Origin: Candidatus Methylobacter oryzae
Lineage (GTDB): Bacteria > Pseudomonadota > Gammaproteobacteria > Methylococcales > Methylomonadaceae
Length of the DNA stretch: 64,000 nucleotides
NCBI RefSeq assembly: GCF_003994235.2
Contig: NZ_RYFG02000010.1
Span: 62,264-126,263, forward strand
Reading direction: 5' to 3'
The position numbers and the translations under genes are program-made. This document shows positions 26,266 to 34,719 of this stretch, piece after piece (positions within the stretch are counted from its first letter, which is position 1; each line of letters starts with the position of its first letter). The notes below the pieces were generated by a model. That model was given only the letters and a program-made list of their open reading frames with translations, did not search any database and had not been told where the DNA came from.

Positions 26266-27180
26266 ATGAATGGTCAAATTCTACAGGTCGGGTCTCTAAA
26301 GCAGCAGCTTAACTTCGTACCGTTGCCGTACCGTTGCGTCAGCTTCCAGCCGTATGAAGGGAAAATGGATGCAGACGTGATAACGCAGTATCTATTGGGC
26401 CGGGAAGTCTATCGGCGCACCGACATCATCATTTTGCATAATTCGCGGCAGCAATACGCCGTTGCCGCCGTGCAGCGCAGAACCTCGGAAACGTTATTCA
26501 GTCCGGTCGATAAAGCGGAAGTCTTGGCGCTTCCCGATGACTGCGTGTTTATTACCGATCCCGCTACCGACCCGGCCAACCGATCCGCATTGGCTCAATT
26601 AGCCGTTAGGCATCGTGTTTCTTCCGAGCAGACCGCGATAGTGGCCGGCACGTTCGATCATATCAATATCATTCATCGTCCCAAGCCGTTGGTTGTGCGC
26701 GTGATTGAAGTCGTGCCGCCGGAACCGCCAAAGCTTTATCACCTGATCGAACAAGTGTTGAGTTATGCCGACTTGCCGCCGATCCTGCTGGAATTGGAGA
26801 CGATCGATTTACGCGATCTCGCCGCTACGGTCAGCCCGGAAGCTTATTTGGTGCCCTGCCGTTCGGGAGGACTGACGGATTTGAGCGCGCCGGTTCATTT
26901 TCTTGACGAACGGCCGGCACAACGCCAAAACTGGACCTTGCTCGGATGCGAGCGCAGTTTGCAATTTCATCGCCATTACTACGGAGACGAACCGCCCCGT
27001 GTGGAGATGTGTCCGCGCAAGCTGTACAACCCCGACGCCAATCCGGCCATGCTGAAATGCTGCCTGCTTGAGTACGATATTGAACAGCAGGAGAACTTGA
27101 CGGTGGTGCCTTGGGGATCGGACTTGCCGATGATCGAAAAGGCCTTGCGCCAACTGGTGGAGAACAATCCGTATGTTTGA
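26266..27180 (+). CDS. Unknown protein of the CoM cluster
   Basis: 304 residues, not recognised. Soluble, no signal or membrane segment. N-terminal half alpha/beta-like (VITQYLLGREVYRRTDIIIL). The most distinctive part is near the C-terminus: a cysteine-containing stretch MCPRKLYNPDANPAMLKCC. Further cysteines occur in PYRCVSF, VPCRSGG and LLGCERS. It begins 3 bases after subunit B and overlaps the phosphosulfolactate synthase gene by 8 bases, so it is translationally tied to CoM biosynthesis. It could be a missing CoM-pathway or CoM-recycling enzyme, perhaps metal- or Fe-S-binding, but no function should be assigned. Confidence 0.8.
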   Translation: MNGQILQVGSLKQQLNFVPLPYRCVSFQPYEGKMDADVITQYLLGREVYRRTDIIILHNSRQQYAVAAVQRRTSETLFSPVDKAEVLALPDDCVFITDPATDPANRSALAQLAVRHRVSSEQTAIVAGTFDHINIIHRPKPLVVRVIEVVPPEPPKLYHLIEQVLSYADLPPILLELETIDLRDLAATVSPEAYLVPCRSGGLTDLSAPVHFLDERPAQRQNWTLLGCERSLQFHRHYYGDEPPRVEMCPRKLYNPDANPAMLKCCLLEYDIEQQENLTVVPWGSDLPMIEKALRQLVENNPYV

Positions 27181-28042
27181 ATGCGCGTGGGAAAACATTA
27201 TAAAAAGCATGCGGGATCCGCGAATCGAAAAACCGCGCAAGACCGGCTGCACGATGGTCATGGATGTCGGCAAGAGCCTAGACGAAACCAAACATATCCT
27301 GGAGGTAGCTGCCCGCTATATCGATCATTGGAAGTTCGGTTTCGGCACATCCGTGTTCATGGACAAAGCCTTGTTGCAGCAAAAACTGCAATTGCTGGCA
27401 TCCCATAACATCCTGACTTTTCCGGGCGGTACTTTGCTTGAGGTCGCGTTGCTGGAACATCATTGCCGCGTGTATATGACCCATGCCAAGGAGTTGGGCT
27501 TTAGCGCGGTGGAAATTTCCGACGGCACATTGCCGATTCCTCGTTTCAGGCGCAACAAAATTATCGAATGCGCGTTAAACGCCGGCTTGATTCCGATCAC
27601 CGAAGTCGGCAAGAAAGATCCCAAACGCCAGCCGACGATTGATCAAGTCGCCGAAGAAGTTCTGGAGGATATCGAGTGGGGCGCGGCTTGGGTAGTCTTG
27701 GAAGGGCGCGAAAGCGGTCAAGGCGTAGGCGTCTTCGATGACGCGGGCAATGTCGACGATTTCGATGTCGGCATGATTGTCGACCTGATAGGCGACAAAC
27801 AAGACGCGCTGATATGGGAAGCGCCTCTTAAATCCCAACAGGCTTTTTTTATCGAAAAATTCGGCGCGAATGTCGGGCTGGGCAATATCCCGACCGACCA
27901 GGTTCTGGCGTTGGAAGCACTGCGCAACGGTTTGCGCTTCGACACGCTGAACCGTGTCAGCGGCAAGTTGATGCGCGAAGGCGTTTGGGATCCTAACCAG
28001 GTGGAAAGCAACTGTTTAAACAACCGGGCCGGAAAACTCTGA
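27173..28042 (+). CDS. xcbB1: Phosphosulfolactate synthase (ComA/XcbB1)
   Basis: 289 residues, TIM-barrel of the ComA family (KTGCTMVMDVGKSLDET, YIDHWKFGFGTS, FPGGTLLEVA, VEISDGTLPIP, ITEVGKKDPKR). It joins sulfite to phosphoenolpyruvate to make (R)-phosphosulfolactate, the first committed step of CoM synthesis in methanogens and in Xanthobacter Py2. The bacterial homologue YitD is similar, but the setting between epoxide genes and two lyases identifies the CoM role. It overlaps the gene before (8 bases) and after (1 base, TGATG). Confidence 0.92.
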   Translation: MFECAWENIIKSMRDPRIEKPRKTGCTMVMDVGKSLDETKHILEVAARYIDHWKFGFGTSVFMDKALLQQKLQLLASHNILTFPGGTLLEVALLEHHCRVYMTHAKELGFSAVEISDGTLPIPRFRRNKIIECALNAGLIPITEVGKKDPKRQPTIDQVAEEVLEDIEWGAAWVVLEGRESGQGVGVFDDAGNVDDFDVGMIVDLIGDKQDALIWEAPLKSQQAFFIEKFGANVGLGNIPTDQVLALEALRNGLRFDTLNRVSGKLMREGVWDPNQVESNCLNNRAGKL

Positions 28043-29556
28043 TGCCGAACGATAAACAACAACCGGCATCGATACAGGAAAAAGTGCTGGAAATCGGCGG
28101 CAGACTGAAAAGCGCGCCGTCCAAGCGATTAATTAATGCCGTGTTCGCGTCCGAATTAAGCCATCAAAACCATTTATTCGAAGCTTTGGGACTCGTCGAT
28201 ATTGCGCATACGCTGTGCGCGATCGACGCACAGACGATCCCGGCCAAAGAAGGGCGTGATTTATTGGCGCACTTGCTCGAACTGCAAGACCGGCCCGACA
28301 CTTTTTCGATGACGCCGGACAGAGGCGATATTTATACCAACCGCGAAGCTTGGCTGGCGGAACGGACCGACGCCACCGGCTGGCTTGGCGCGGGCCGGGC
28401 GCGGCGGGAAGCGATCACGACCGCGTTCGTCCTGGTTACCCGGCAATGCCTGCTTGAATTCAGCGAAACATTAATCGACCTATGCCGAACTATGGTTCAG
28501 CAAGCGGAGCGCCACGGGCTGACGCTGATGCCGGATTACACCTACCTACAGGCGGCGCAGCCGACCACGTTCGGGCATTATTTATTGGCTTTCACCTATC
28601 CGTTATTGCGCGACCTGGACCGGCTGAAAGCCTTGCTGGCCCGGCTTAACCTTAGCCCGATGGGATGCGGCAGCACCAATGGCTCAAGGTTGTTGCAGGA
28701 ACGAAAGCAGTTGGCGGATTTACTGGGCTTCAACGGTTTGATCGCCCATGCCCGCGACGCGATGTGGCAAGCGGACTTGTTCATCGAAACCGCGTCCATA
28801 TTGACCACGTGCAGTATCAGTCTCAGCCGTCTGGCCGAGGATTTGCAAGTTTACAGTACCCAAGAATTTGCCCTGGTCGAGCTGGACGACCGACATGCCC
28901 GCGCCAGCAAAATCATGCCGCAAAAAAAGAACCCGTTCGCGTTAACGCATATCCGGGGCGTCGCCAATAAAACGACCGGACTGTTAACTTCCGTCGCGGC
29001 AGCGGCCAGAACGCCTTCCGGCCAACCCGACAATCGATTGCTGATCTACGGCGACCTGCCCGAAGCCCTGCAAACCGTCAACGATGCCGCGGGATTAATG
29101 GCGGAAGTGTTGCAGAGCATCAGTTTCAATACAGCCAGAGGCGAAGCCTTGGTGAATGTCGGCTGGGCTCTATCGACCGATCTGGCCGAATCGCTGGTGT
29201 TGGAATGCGGGCTGGATTTTAGGAGCGCGCATCATTTAGTGGCTTTTCTGGCTAGCGAATACCGGGGTAAAAGTATACGGGAGCTTAGTTATGAAAACCT
29301 GATGCAAGCCGTCGTTACCGTTCTGGGGCGATCTATCGAATTGACTGAACAACAGTTTAAAGCTGCCTTGGACGCTAATCTGGCCTTGCAAGCACGAACA
29401 CAACCGGGCGGTACTTCGATGGACAGCATGAATACAATGATCGCCGAATGCCGCGAACAACTGGCGAAACATCATCAAAAAAACCAGGCCAATAAAACTT
29501 ATATTGCAGACAAGCAACGCGATTTACTGGAACAAGCAATAAAGGCGATTGGCTGA
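28042..29556 (+). CDS. xcbC1: Aspartase/fumarase superfamily lyase, XcbC1-like
   Basis: 504 residues, argininosuccinate-lyase-like fold. The signature loop ASKIMPQKKNP keeps catalytic Ser289 and Lys295. The usual catalytic His of the T-H-x-Q-x-AQP motif is Tyr168 here (PDYTYLQAAQP). In Xanthobacter Py2, XcbC1 was shown to eliminate phosphate from phosphosulfolactate to give sulfoacrylate, an unusual activity for this superfamily, and direct coupling to the synthase gene (stop/start overlap) supports the same step. Argininosuccinate lyase is unlikely in this setting and because of the altered motif. Confidence 0.87.
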   Translation: MPNDKQQPASIQEKVLEIGGRLKSAPSKRLINAVFASELSHQNHLFEALGLVDIAHTLCAIDAQTIPAKEGRDLLAHLLELQDRPDTFSMTPDRGDIYTNREAWLAERTDATGWLGAGRARREAITTAFVLVTRQCLLEFSETLIDLCRTMVQQAERHGLTLMPDYTYLQAAQPTTFGHYLLAFTYPLLRDLDRLKALLARLNLSPMGCGSTNGSRLLQERKQLADLLGFNGLIAHARDAMWQADLFIETASILTTCSISLSRLAEDLQVYSTQEFALVELDDRHARASKIMPQKKNPFALTHIRGVANKTTGLLTSVAAAARTPSGQPDNRLLIYGDLPEALQTVNDAAGLMAEVLQSISFNTARGEALVNVGWALSTDLAESLVLECGLDFRSAHHLVAFLASEYRGKSIRELSYENLMQAVVTVLGRSIELTEQQFKAALDANLALQARTQPGGTSMDSMNTMIAECREQLAKHHQKNQANKTYIADKQRDLLEQAIKAIG

Positions 29557-29563
29557 TGATAAA

Positions 29564-30173
29564 TAACTGATGTTACGCACCGTCCACGAAAGGCACGAAA
29601 AATATCAGCCGTAGATTGGCCGCTTGCTGGCGATTAGACCTTCCAGGTTTTACGACTGCCATGGATGGTGGAAGTGCTGGAGCCGCCGGGACCGGCTCCA
29701 GTGAAAACCTGGAAGGTCTGCCTATCGGATTGTTCTCTGCATAACGCCAGTTCCGGTTGCCGGAAACGCCCGCCCTTGCTGCCGCCGGGCGGTCTTATTT
29801 CGGCCTAAATCTGAGAATGAGCAGAGAGTTAGTGCCGATGGCATGGATTAAATCCCGTTTGCCGCGCCGAGCACCGGAGCTTTTGTCGAGGATAGCCCGT
29901 GAGGGGTGCGGCAGGGATGCCGCACGTCAGCAGAGGGGCAGAAGCCACTTCTGCTGACCCTCGGCAAAAGCGAGGAGCGCAGGAAGCAAGCGGTAACCGG
30001 GCCGCCTTTCTTTTGGATACTTTTCTTTGGCGGAGCACAAATTCGCCTGGAGCGAATTTGAACAGCCGATAAGGCTGGCCCGCAGGGCGAAAACCATGGA
30101 TGGTTTTCGTAGCGAAAGTATCTCGCCCTCGGGTGCGAGAACCCGATTCAAATAACCGTCGCGCTAGCGACAC
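29564..30173. repeat. MITE-like repeat family C, copy 1, with inserts
   Basis: Begins TAACTGATGTTACGCAC like the ends of copy 2, then from 29854 shares a long stretch with it (CCCGTTTGCCGCGCCGAG, GGGGTGCGGCAGGGATGCCG, GCGAGAACCCGATTCAA). It carries an extra 84-base hairpin (29636-29719) and about 70 extra bases near 30033-30110; the right terminal repeat is not seen. It fills the 638-base gap before the GMC gene; no gene is present in it. Confidence 0.75.
29636..29719. repeat. Inverted repeat nested in family C copy 1
   Basis: Arms AGACCTTCCAGGTTTTAC and GTGAAAACCTGGAAGGTCT, about 18 bases each, separated by a GC-rich centre that itself pairs (CTGGAGCCG / CGGCTCCAG). Could form a cruciform or a stable RNA hairpin. 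Confidence 0.8.
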
Positions 30174-30194
30174 ATTAGTATAAGGAATTGAGCA

Positions 30195-31784
30195 ATGTCC
30201 AAATCGACCTTTGACTACATCATCGTTGGCGCCGGTTCCGCCGGTTGCGTCCTTGCCAATCGCCTGAGCGAGGATTCAAATTGCCAAGTTCTGCTGCTTG
30301 AGGCCGGCGGCGAAGACGATGCCGCGACTATCCGCACTCCGGCATTGTTTTCACAATTGCAGGACAGCCCCTACGATTGGAGCGACCGGACCGTGCCGCA
30401 ACAACATATGAACGGCCGCCGCATTTACATCCCGCAAGGAAAAGTCTTGGGCGGCTCAAGTTCGATCAATTACATGATTTATATCCGCGGCCATCGCAAC
30501 GATTACGATCATTGGGCCAGCCTCGGCAACACCGGCTGGAGTTATGACGAGGTGCTGCCTTATTTCATCAAATCGGAAACGAATGAAACGTTTACCGACC
30601 GTTATCACGGCCAATCCGGACCGCTGGCAGTTTCCAGCCACTCGAAATTAAGCCCGGTATCCGAGCGTTATCTTGCGGCCGCGCAACAAGCGGGTATTGC
30701 TTTCAATGCCGATTTTAACGGCGAGCGGCAGGAAGGCTGCGGACCGTTGCAAAGAAATATTGTCAACGGCACACGAAGCAGCACCGCTGCGGCTTATCTG
30801 AATCCGGCCCGGACTCGCACTAACCTTACAGTGATCAGCCATGCGCAAGCCACGAAACTGCTGTTCACCGGTAACCGGGTAAGCGGCGTGCAATATCTGC
30901 GTTTCGGCATGACCGAACAGGCTCATGCCGGTGCCGAAGTCATCTTATCCGGCGGGGCTTTCCGCTCGCCGCAATTACTGATGCTGTCGGGGTTGGGGCC
31001 GGCTTCGGAGCTTGAAAAACTCGGCATCGACGTGCGCATGGATTTGCCCGAAGTCGGCAAAAACCTGCAAGACCATATACATGCCCGAGTGCGTTGCGAA
31101 CTGACCCAAGCTTTAACTTTCGCGCCGCTGCCGGAAGACGAAAAAATGGCGGCCGCTCGCAGTTACGAATACGCCAAAACCGGTCCTTTGGCTTCGAATT
31201 TTCTGGAAGCTGGAGCTTTCGTCAATAGCCGTCCCGACGTGACTCATCCCGACCTGCAATTGTTTTTATTCGGCAACTTAACGCCCGAGTATCCTGAAGC
31301 CGGATCGACGAACCGTCACGGCATAGCCCTGACCGCTTACGTCAACAGGCCGCGCAGCACCGGCGAGATAACGCTGTCTTCGGCCGATCCGTTGGACCGT
31401 CCGCGCATCGATCCTCGTTATTTCAGCGATCCGGACGACCTTCGTTGCTTGGTCGAAGGCGTACGTTGGAATCTTAAAATCCTGCACGGGCATGCTTTTG
31501 ACGACATCAGGGGCGTTGAGTTATCGCCGGGCATCACTGTCCGCGACGACGCGGGCTTGGAGGATTTCGTACGGCGCACGGCATCGACCACCTGGCATCC
31601 GACCTCGACCTGCCGAATGGGAACCGATGCGACGGCGGTGGTCGACCCAAGGCTACGAGTCAATGGCGTCAACGGTCTGCGTGTAGTTGACGCGTCCATC
31701 ATGCCCTCCATAGTCAGCGGCAACACCAACGCCCCGGTCATCATGATCGCGGAAAAAGCGGCCGACTTGATTCGGCAAGACTAA
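30195..31784 (+). CDS. GMC-family flavin alcohol dehydrogenase
   Basis: 529 residues, choline dehydrogenase/AlkJ-like. FAD motif DYIIVGAGSAGCVLANRL near the N-terminus, GGSSSINYMIYIRGH signature, second signature LSGGAFRSPQLLMLSGLGP and catalytic STTWHPTSTCRMG near the C-terminus, followed by VVDASIMPSIVSGNTNAPVIM. It oxidises alcohols to aldehydes, passing electrons to quinone in many homologues. In this cluster it could oxidise a hydroxyalkyl-CoM or an alcohol by-product (inference). It interrupts the CoM biosynthesis genes and is flanked by two copies of repeat C in the same orientation, suggesting later insertion. Confidence 0.87.
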   Translation: MSKSTFDYIIVGAGSAGCVLANRLSEDSNCQVLLLEAGGEDDAATIRTPALFSQLQDSPYDWSDRTVPQQHMNGRRIYIPQGKVLGGSSSINYMIYIRGHRNDYDHWASLGNTGWSYDEVLPYFIKSETNETFTDRYHGQSGPLAVSSHSKLSPVSERYLAAAQQAGIAFNADFNGERQEGCGPLQRNIVNGTRSSTAAAYLNPARTRTNLTVISHAQATKLLFTGNRVSGVQYLRFGMTEQAHAGAEVILSGGAFRSPQLLMLSGLGPASELEKLGIDVRMDLPEVGKNLQDHIHARVRCELTQALTFAPLPEDEKMAAARSYEYAKTGPLASNFLEAGAFVNSRPDVTHPDLQLFLFGNLTPEYPEAGSTNRHGIALTAYVNRPRSTGEITLSSADPLDRPRIDPRYFSDPDDLRCLVEGVRWNLKILHGHAFDDIRGVELSPGITVRDDAGLEDFVRRTASTTWHPTSTCRMGTDATAVVDPRLRVNGVNGLRVVDASIMPSIVSGNTNAPVIMIAEKAADLIRQD

Positions 31785-31792
31785 GGATTTAA

Positions 31793-32096
31793 TAACCGAT
31801 GTTACGTACAGAGCGTACTTCTCCCGTTTGCCGCGCCGAGTACCTGAGCTTTTGCCGAGAATGGCCCGTAAGGGGTGCGGCAGGGATGCCGCACGTCAGC
31901 AGAGGGGCAGGAGCCCCTTCTGCTGACCCTCGGCAAAAGCGAGGAGCGCAGGATAAAAGCGGCAACCGGGCCGCCACTTTTCTTTGGCGGAGCAAAGAAA
32001 AGTATCTCGCCTTCGGGTGCGAGAACCCGATTCAAGCAAACTGTCGCGCTAGCGACGCCTTAAATCTAAATTCGACTGAATGCGTAACATCAGTTA
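31793..32096. repeat. MITE-like repeat family C, copy 2
   Basis: 304 bases with terminal inverted repeats TAACCGATGTTACGTAC and GCGTAACATCAGTTA, no gene inside. Same orientation as copy 1 and 9 bases after the GMC stop. Occupies almost all of the 328-base gap before xcbD1. Confidence 0.8.
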
Positions 32097-32112
32097 ATAA
32101 GGAAATCAGTTT

Positions 32113-33480
32113 ATGATTGATTCAGTCCATATCAATGATTCGACGATTTACGGCCCGTCCTGGGCCGACCCGGAGTTACGCCCTTTATTTACCGAGCAAA
32201 ACAAAATCAAAGGCTGGCTTGAAGTCATGACCGTACTGGCTGAGGTGCAGGCCGAGTTCGGCTTGATTCCGGCACAAGCCGCAACAGAGATCAGACGGGC
32301 TTACGAAAACATCGACATAGACGAAGCTTTTTTACAGGAAGCGGCCGAAGGCTTTGCAAAAACCAATCATTCCCTGGTGGGCCTGATCAATGCGTTCAAA
32401 CAGCGCTACGGAGCCGCGGGCGGCGAATGGCTCTGTTACGGCGCAACCGTTCAGGATATTACCGATATCCATACCGTCCGTACTTTACTAAAAGTTCACG
32501 AGCATTTTTTAGCGCAGATTATCGAAATAGAGCGGATCCTGATCGATCTGGCGCGGCTGCACCGGCAGACCGTGATGTGCGGGCGCACGCATGCTCAGCC
32601 GGGGTTATTGATCACGTTCGGTTTTAAAGCCGCCACTTGGCTGGACGAGCTGGAGCGTCATCGCCAACGTTTAACTGAGCTTAAATCGCGCCTTAATGTC
32701 GGCCAACTTTGCGGGGGCGTCGGCAGCCTGTCGTCCTTGGGCCCCGACGCGCTGGCCTTGCAACTTACCGTGTTACAGCGTTTGGGCTTGAATGCGCCGG
32801 CCATCTCCTGGACCAGCACCCGCGATCGCTATGCCGAATGGGTTAATCTATTAGCAATGATGACTGCCACAGGCGATCGGATCGGCCAGGAAGTCGTCAA
32901 TCTGCAACGGCCTGAAATCGGCGAATTGAGCGAAGGATTTGTCAGCGGGGCGGTCGGCAGCATCACGATGCCGCAGAAACGCAACCCGGAAATTTCCGAG
33001 CATCTCGGCACCTTATCGCGGGTAGTCAGGCATCACGCCGCGCATATGGCGGAAAATCTCGTTCACAGCCATGAACGGGACGGACGGTCATGGAAAGGCG
33101 AATGGATTATTATTCCCGACGCAACGCTGGCGACCGGCAAATCCCTGGCGTTGCTGAAGCTGCTGCTGAAGGATTTGCAGATCAATCCGCAGCGGATGCT
33201 CGCCAATATCCAGACAACCCAAGGCTTTGTCCATGCCGAAGCGGTGATGCTGGCGCTGGCGAAGGCGCTGGGCAAGCAAAGCGCGCACCGGCTTGTCTAC
33301 GATCTGGCGATGCAAGCCCAAAGCGAAGAACTGCATCTTAAACAGGCGCTTCTGAATAATCCGCAAATCGGCGCTATTTTAAGACATGACGAGATAGAGG
33401 CGCTGTTCAATCCCGAACACAGCACTGGAGTTTGCGAAACCATGGTTGAGCAAGTCGTTGCACGGATATCTTTACCTTAG
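32113..33480 (+). CDS. xcbD1: Second aspartase/fumarase superfamily lyase, XcbD1-like
   Basis: 455 residues, adenylosuccinate-lyase-like branch. Catalytic His160 in CGRTHAQPG and signature VGSITMPQKRNPEIS with Ser283 and Lys289 are both intact, unlike xcbC1. The Xanthobacter CoM cluster also has two members of this superfamily, the second (XcbD1) acting after phosphate elimination. A role in adding or removing a group on sulfoacrylate or its product is likely, but the exact step is not readable from sequence. Purine synthesis (PurB) is less likely given the setting. Confidence 0.83.
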   Translation: MIDSVHINDSTIYGPSWADPELRPLFTEQNKIKGWLEVMTVLAEVQAEFGLIPAQAATEIRRAYENIDIDEAFLQEAAEGFAKTNHSLVGLINAFKQRYGAAGGEWLCYGATVQDITDIHTVRTLLKVHEHFLAQIIEIERILIDLARLHRQTVMCGRTHAQPGLLITFGFKAATWLDELERHRQRLTELKSRLNVGQLCGGVGSLSSLGPDALALQLTVLQRLGLNAPAISWTSTRDRYAEWVNLLAMMTATGDRIGQEVVNLQRPEIGELSEGFVSGAVGSITMPQKRNPEISEHLGTLSRVVRHHAAHMAENLVHSHERDGRSWKGEWIIIPDATLATGKSLALLKLLLKDLQINPQRMLANIQTTQGFVHAEAVMLALAKALGKQSAHRLVYDLAMQAQSEELHLKQALLNNPQIGAILRHDEIEALFNPEHSTGVCETMVEQVVARISLP

Positions 33481-33494
33481 AAAAGTCGATTGCC

Positions 33495-34541
33495 ATGAAT
33501 ACCCACCAACATCTTGTTATCGAACGTGTCGCCGGCCAAATACCCCGGCATATTCTCGCCCATTATCCAACCCATCTGATGCGGGCGAACCGGTTGACGG
33601 AAACGCTTGGCGACGCCGAGCTCTGGTTTAAACGCGACGACCTGATCAGTTTCGGTTTGGGCGGCAATAAGATACGCGGTTTGGAAGTGATGCTGGCCGA
33701 GGCTTTGGCGCTGAACGCCGATTACCTGGTAACAGGCGCCGGCGTACAGTCCAACCATGTGCGGGCGACAGCGGCAACCGCGGCTCATGCAGGGCTCGGT
33801 TGTACGGCGGTGTATTGGGGAAAGCCGCCTGCGGTGATGGACGGAAATTACCGCCTGACCAATATGTTGAATGCCCAATTCCATTTTACCGGTGACGATG
33901 ACAGAGCGTCGGTCGATACCCATATTCATCAGGTTGCGGCTAACTTGCGCGAGCAGGGTCACAGGCCTTATAAAATCCCACGCGGAGGCGCTTGTGCGAT
34001 GGGTGTGTTGGGCCATGTGCTGGCGGTTTTCGAGCTTTACCAGCAATGTCTGAGTCAAGGTATGGAACCCGATGCGATCGTACTGGCAGTGGGTTCCGGC
34101 GGAACCTATGCCGGTTGGCTGCTGGGCATCAGGTTGTTGAAGCTGCACTGGAAAATGCTCTGTTATACCGTCAGCCGGGAGCCGGAAGAGGTCAGCCGGC
34201 AAGTTGCCGATTTGGCGACACAAGCCGCCGCTTTATTGAAACTGGATTGGACCTTTCATAAAGAAGATGTGCCCGTTCTTGGCGGATTTATCGGCCAAGG
34301 TTACGGCATCCCAAGCCCGGAAGCCGCAGAAGCGATCAAGCAAGTCGGCCGTAGCGAAGGCATTTTGCTCGATCCTGTCTATACCGGTAAAGCAATGGCC
34401 GGATTCCTGCACGGTCTACAAAACAGACAGTTTGAACAATATAAAAAAATAGTTTTTATGCATACCGGCGGCGAGCCGGCGTTTTTTGCCGGGAACGGCG
34501 ATTGGTTGAATTCCGGATATAGAGAAATGGAACACGGATGA
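33495..34541 (+). CDS. xcbE1: PLP-dependent D-cysteine desulfhydrase/ACC deaminase-family enzyme, XcbE1-like
   Basis: 348 residues, fold type II PLP enzyme. Schiff-base Lys59 in GLGGNKIRGLE, substrate loop GAGVQSNHVRATAATAA and phosphate loop AVGSGGTYAG are intact. D-cysteine desulfhydrase and ACC deaminase share this fold; XcbE1 of the Xanthobacter CoM cluster is a member and works late in CoM synthesis. It follows xcbD1 by 14 bases. The last five codons and the stop (EMEHG, TGA) come from the start of a family A repeat, so the C-terminus may be slightly altered. Confidence 0.83.
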   Translation: MNTHQHLVIERVAGQIPRHILAHYPTHLMRANRLTETLGDAELWFKRDDLISFGLGGNKIRGLEVMLAEALALNADYLVTGAGVQSNHVRATAATAAHAGLGCTAVYWGKPPAVMDGNYRLTNMLNAQFHFTGDDDRASVDTHIHQVAANLREQGHRPYKIPRGGACAMGVLGHVLAVFELYQQCLSQGMEPDAIVLAVGSGGTYAGWLLGIRLLKLHWKMLCYTVSREPEEVSRQVADLATQAAALLKLDWTFHKEDVPVLGGFIGQGYGIPSPEAAEAIKQVGRSEGILLDPVYTGKAMAGFLHGLQNRQFEQYKKIVFMHTGGEPAFFAGNGDWLNSGYREMEHG

Positions 34542-34664
34542 CACGGATGGGACTGATTTACACGGATTTTTAGTTCGAGCCAAGTTTATTTGCGCTTTTA
34601 AATCCGTGTTTATCCGTTTAATCCGTGTCATCCGTGTTCTATTAAGCATGCGCTGAATAGTTAG
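34525..34664. repeat. Repeat family A, copy 5, overlapping the end of xcbE1
   Basis: AAATGGAACACGGATGACAC on the left, ATCCGTGTCATCCGTGTTCT and GCGCTGAATAGTTAG on the right. The xcbE1 stop TGA (34539-34541) lies inside the left arm. Confidence 0.88.
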
Positions 34665-34719
34665 CAATCGTTAAAAATATTTTCAAAGCCTTAACCGCAA
34701 TTGAACAACAGGGGAATAT

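Noticed and set aside
28042-29556. Argininosuccinate lyase
   Set aside because: Catalytic His motif altered and genes of arginine synthesis absent; fused by overlap to phosphosulfolactate synthase.
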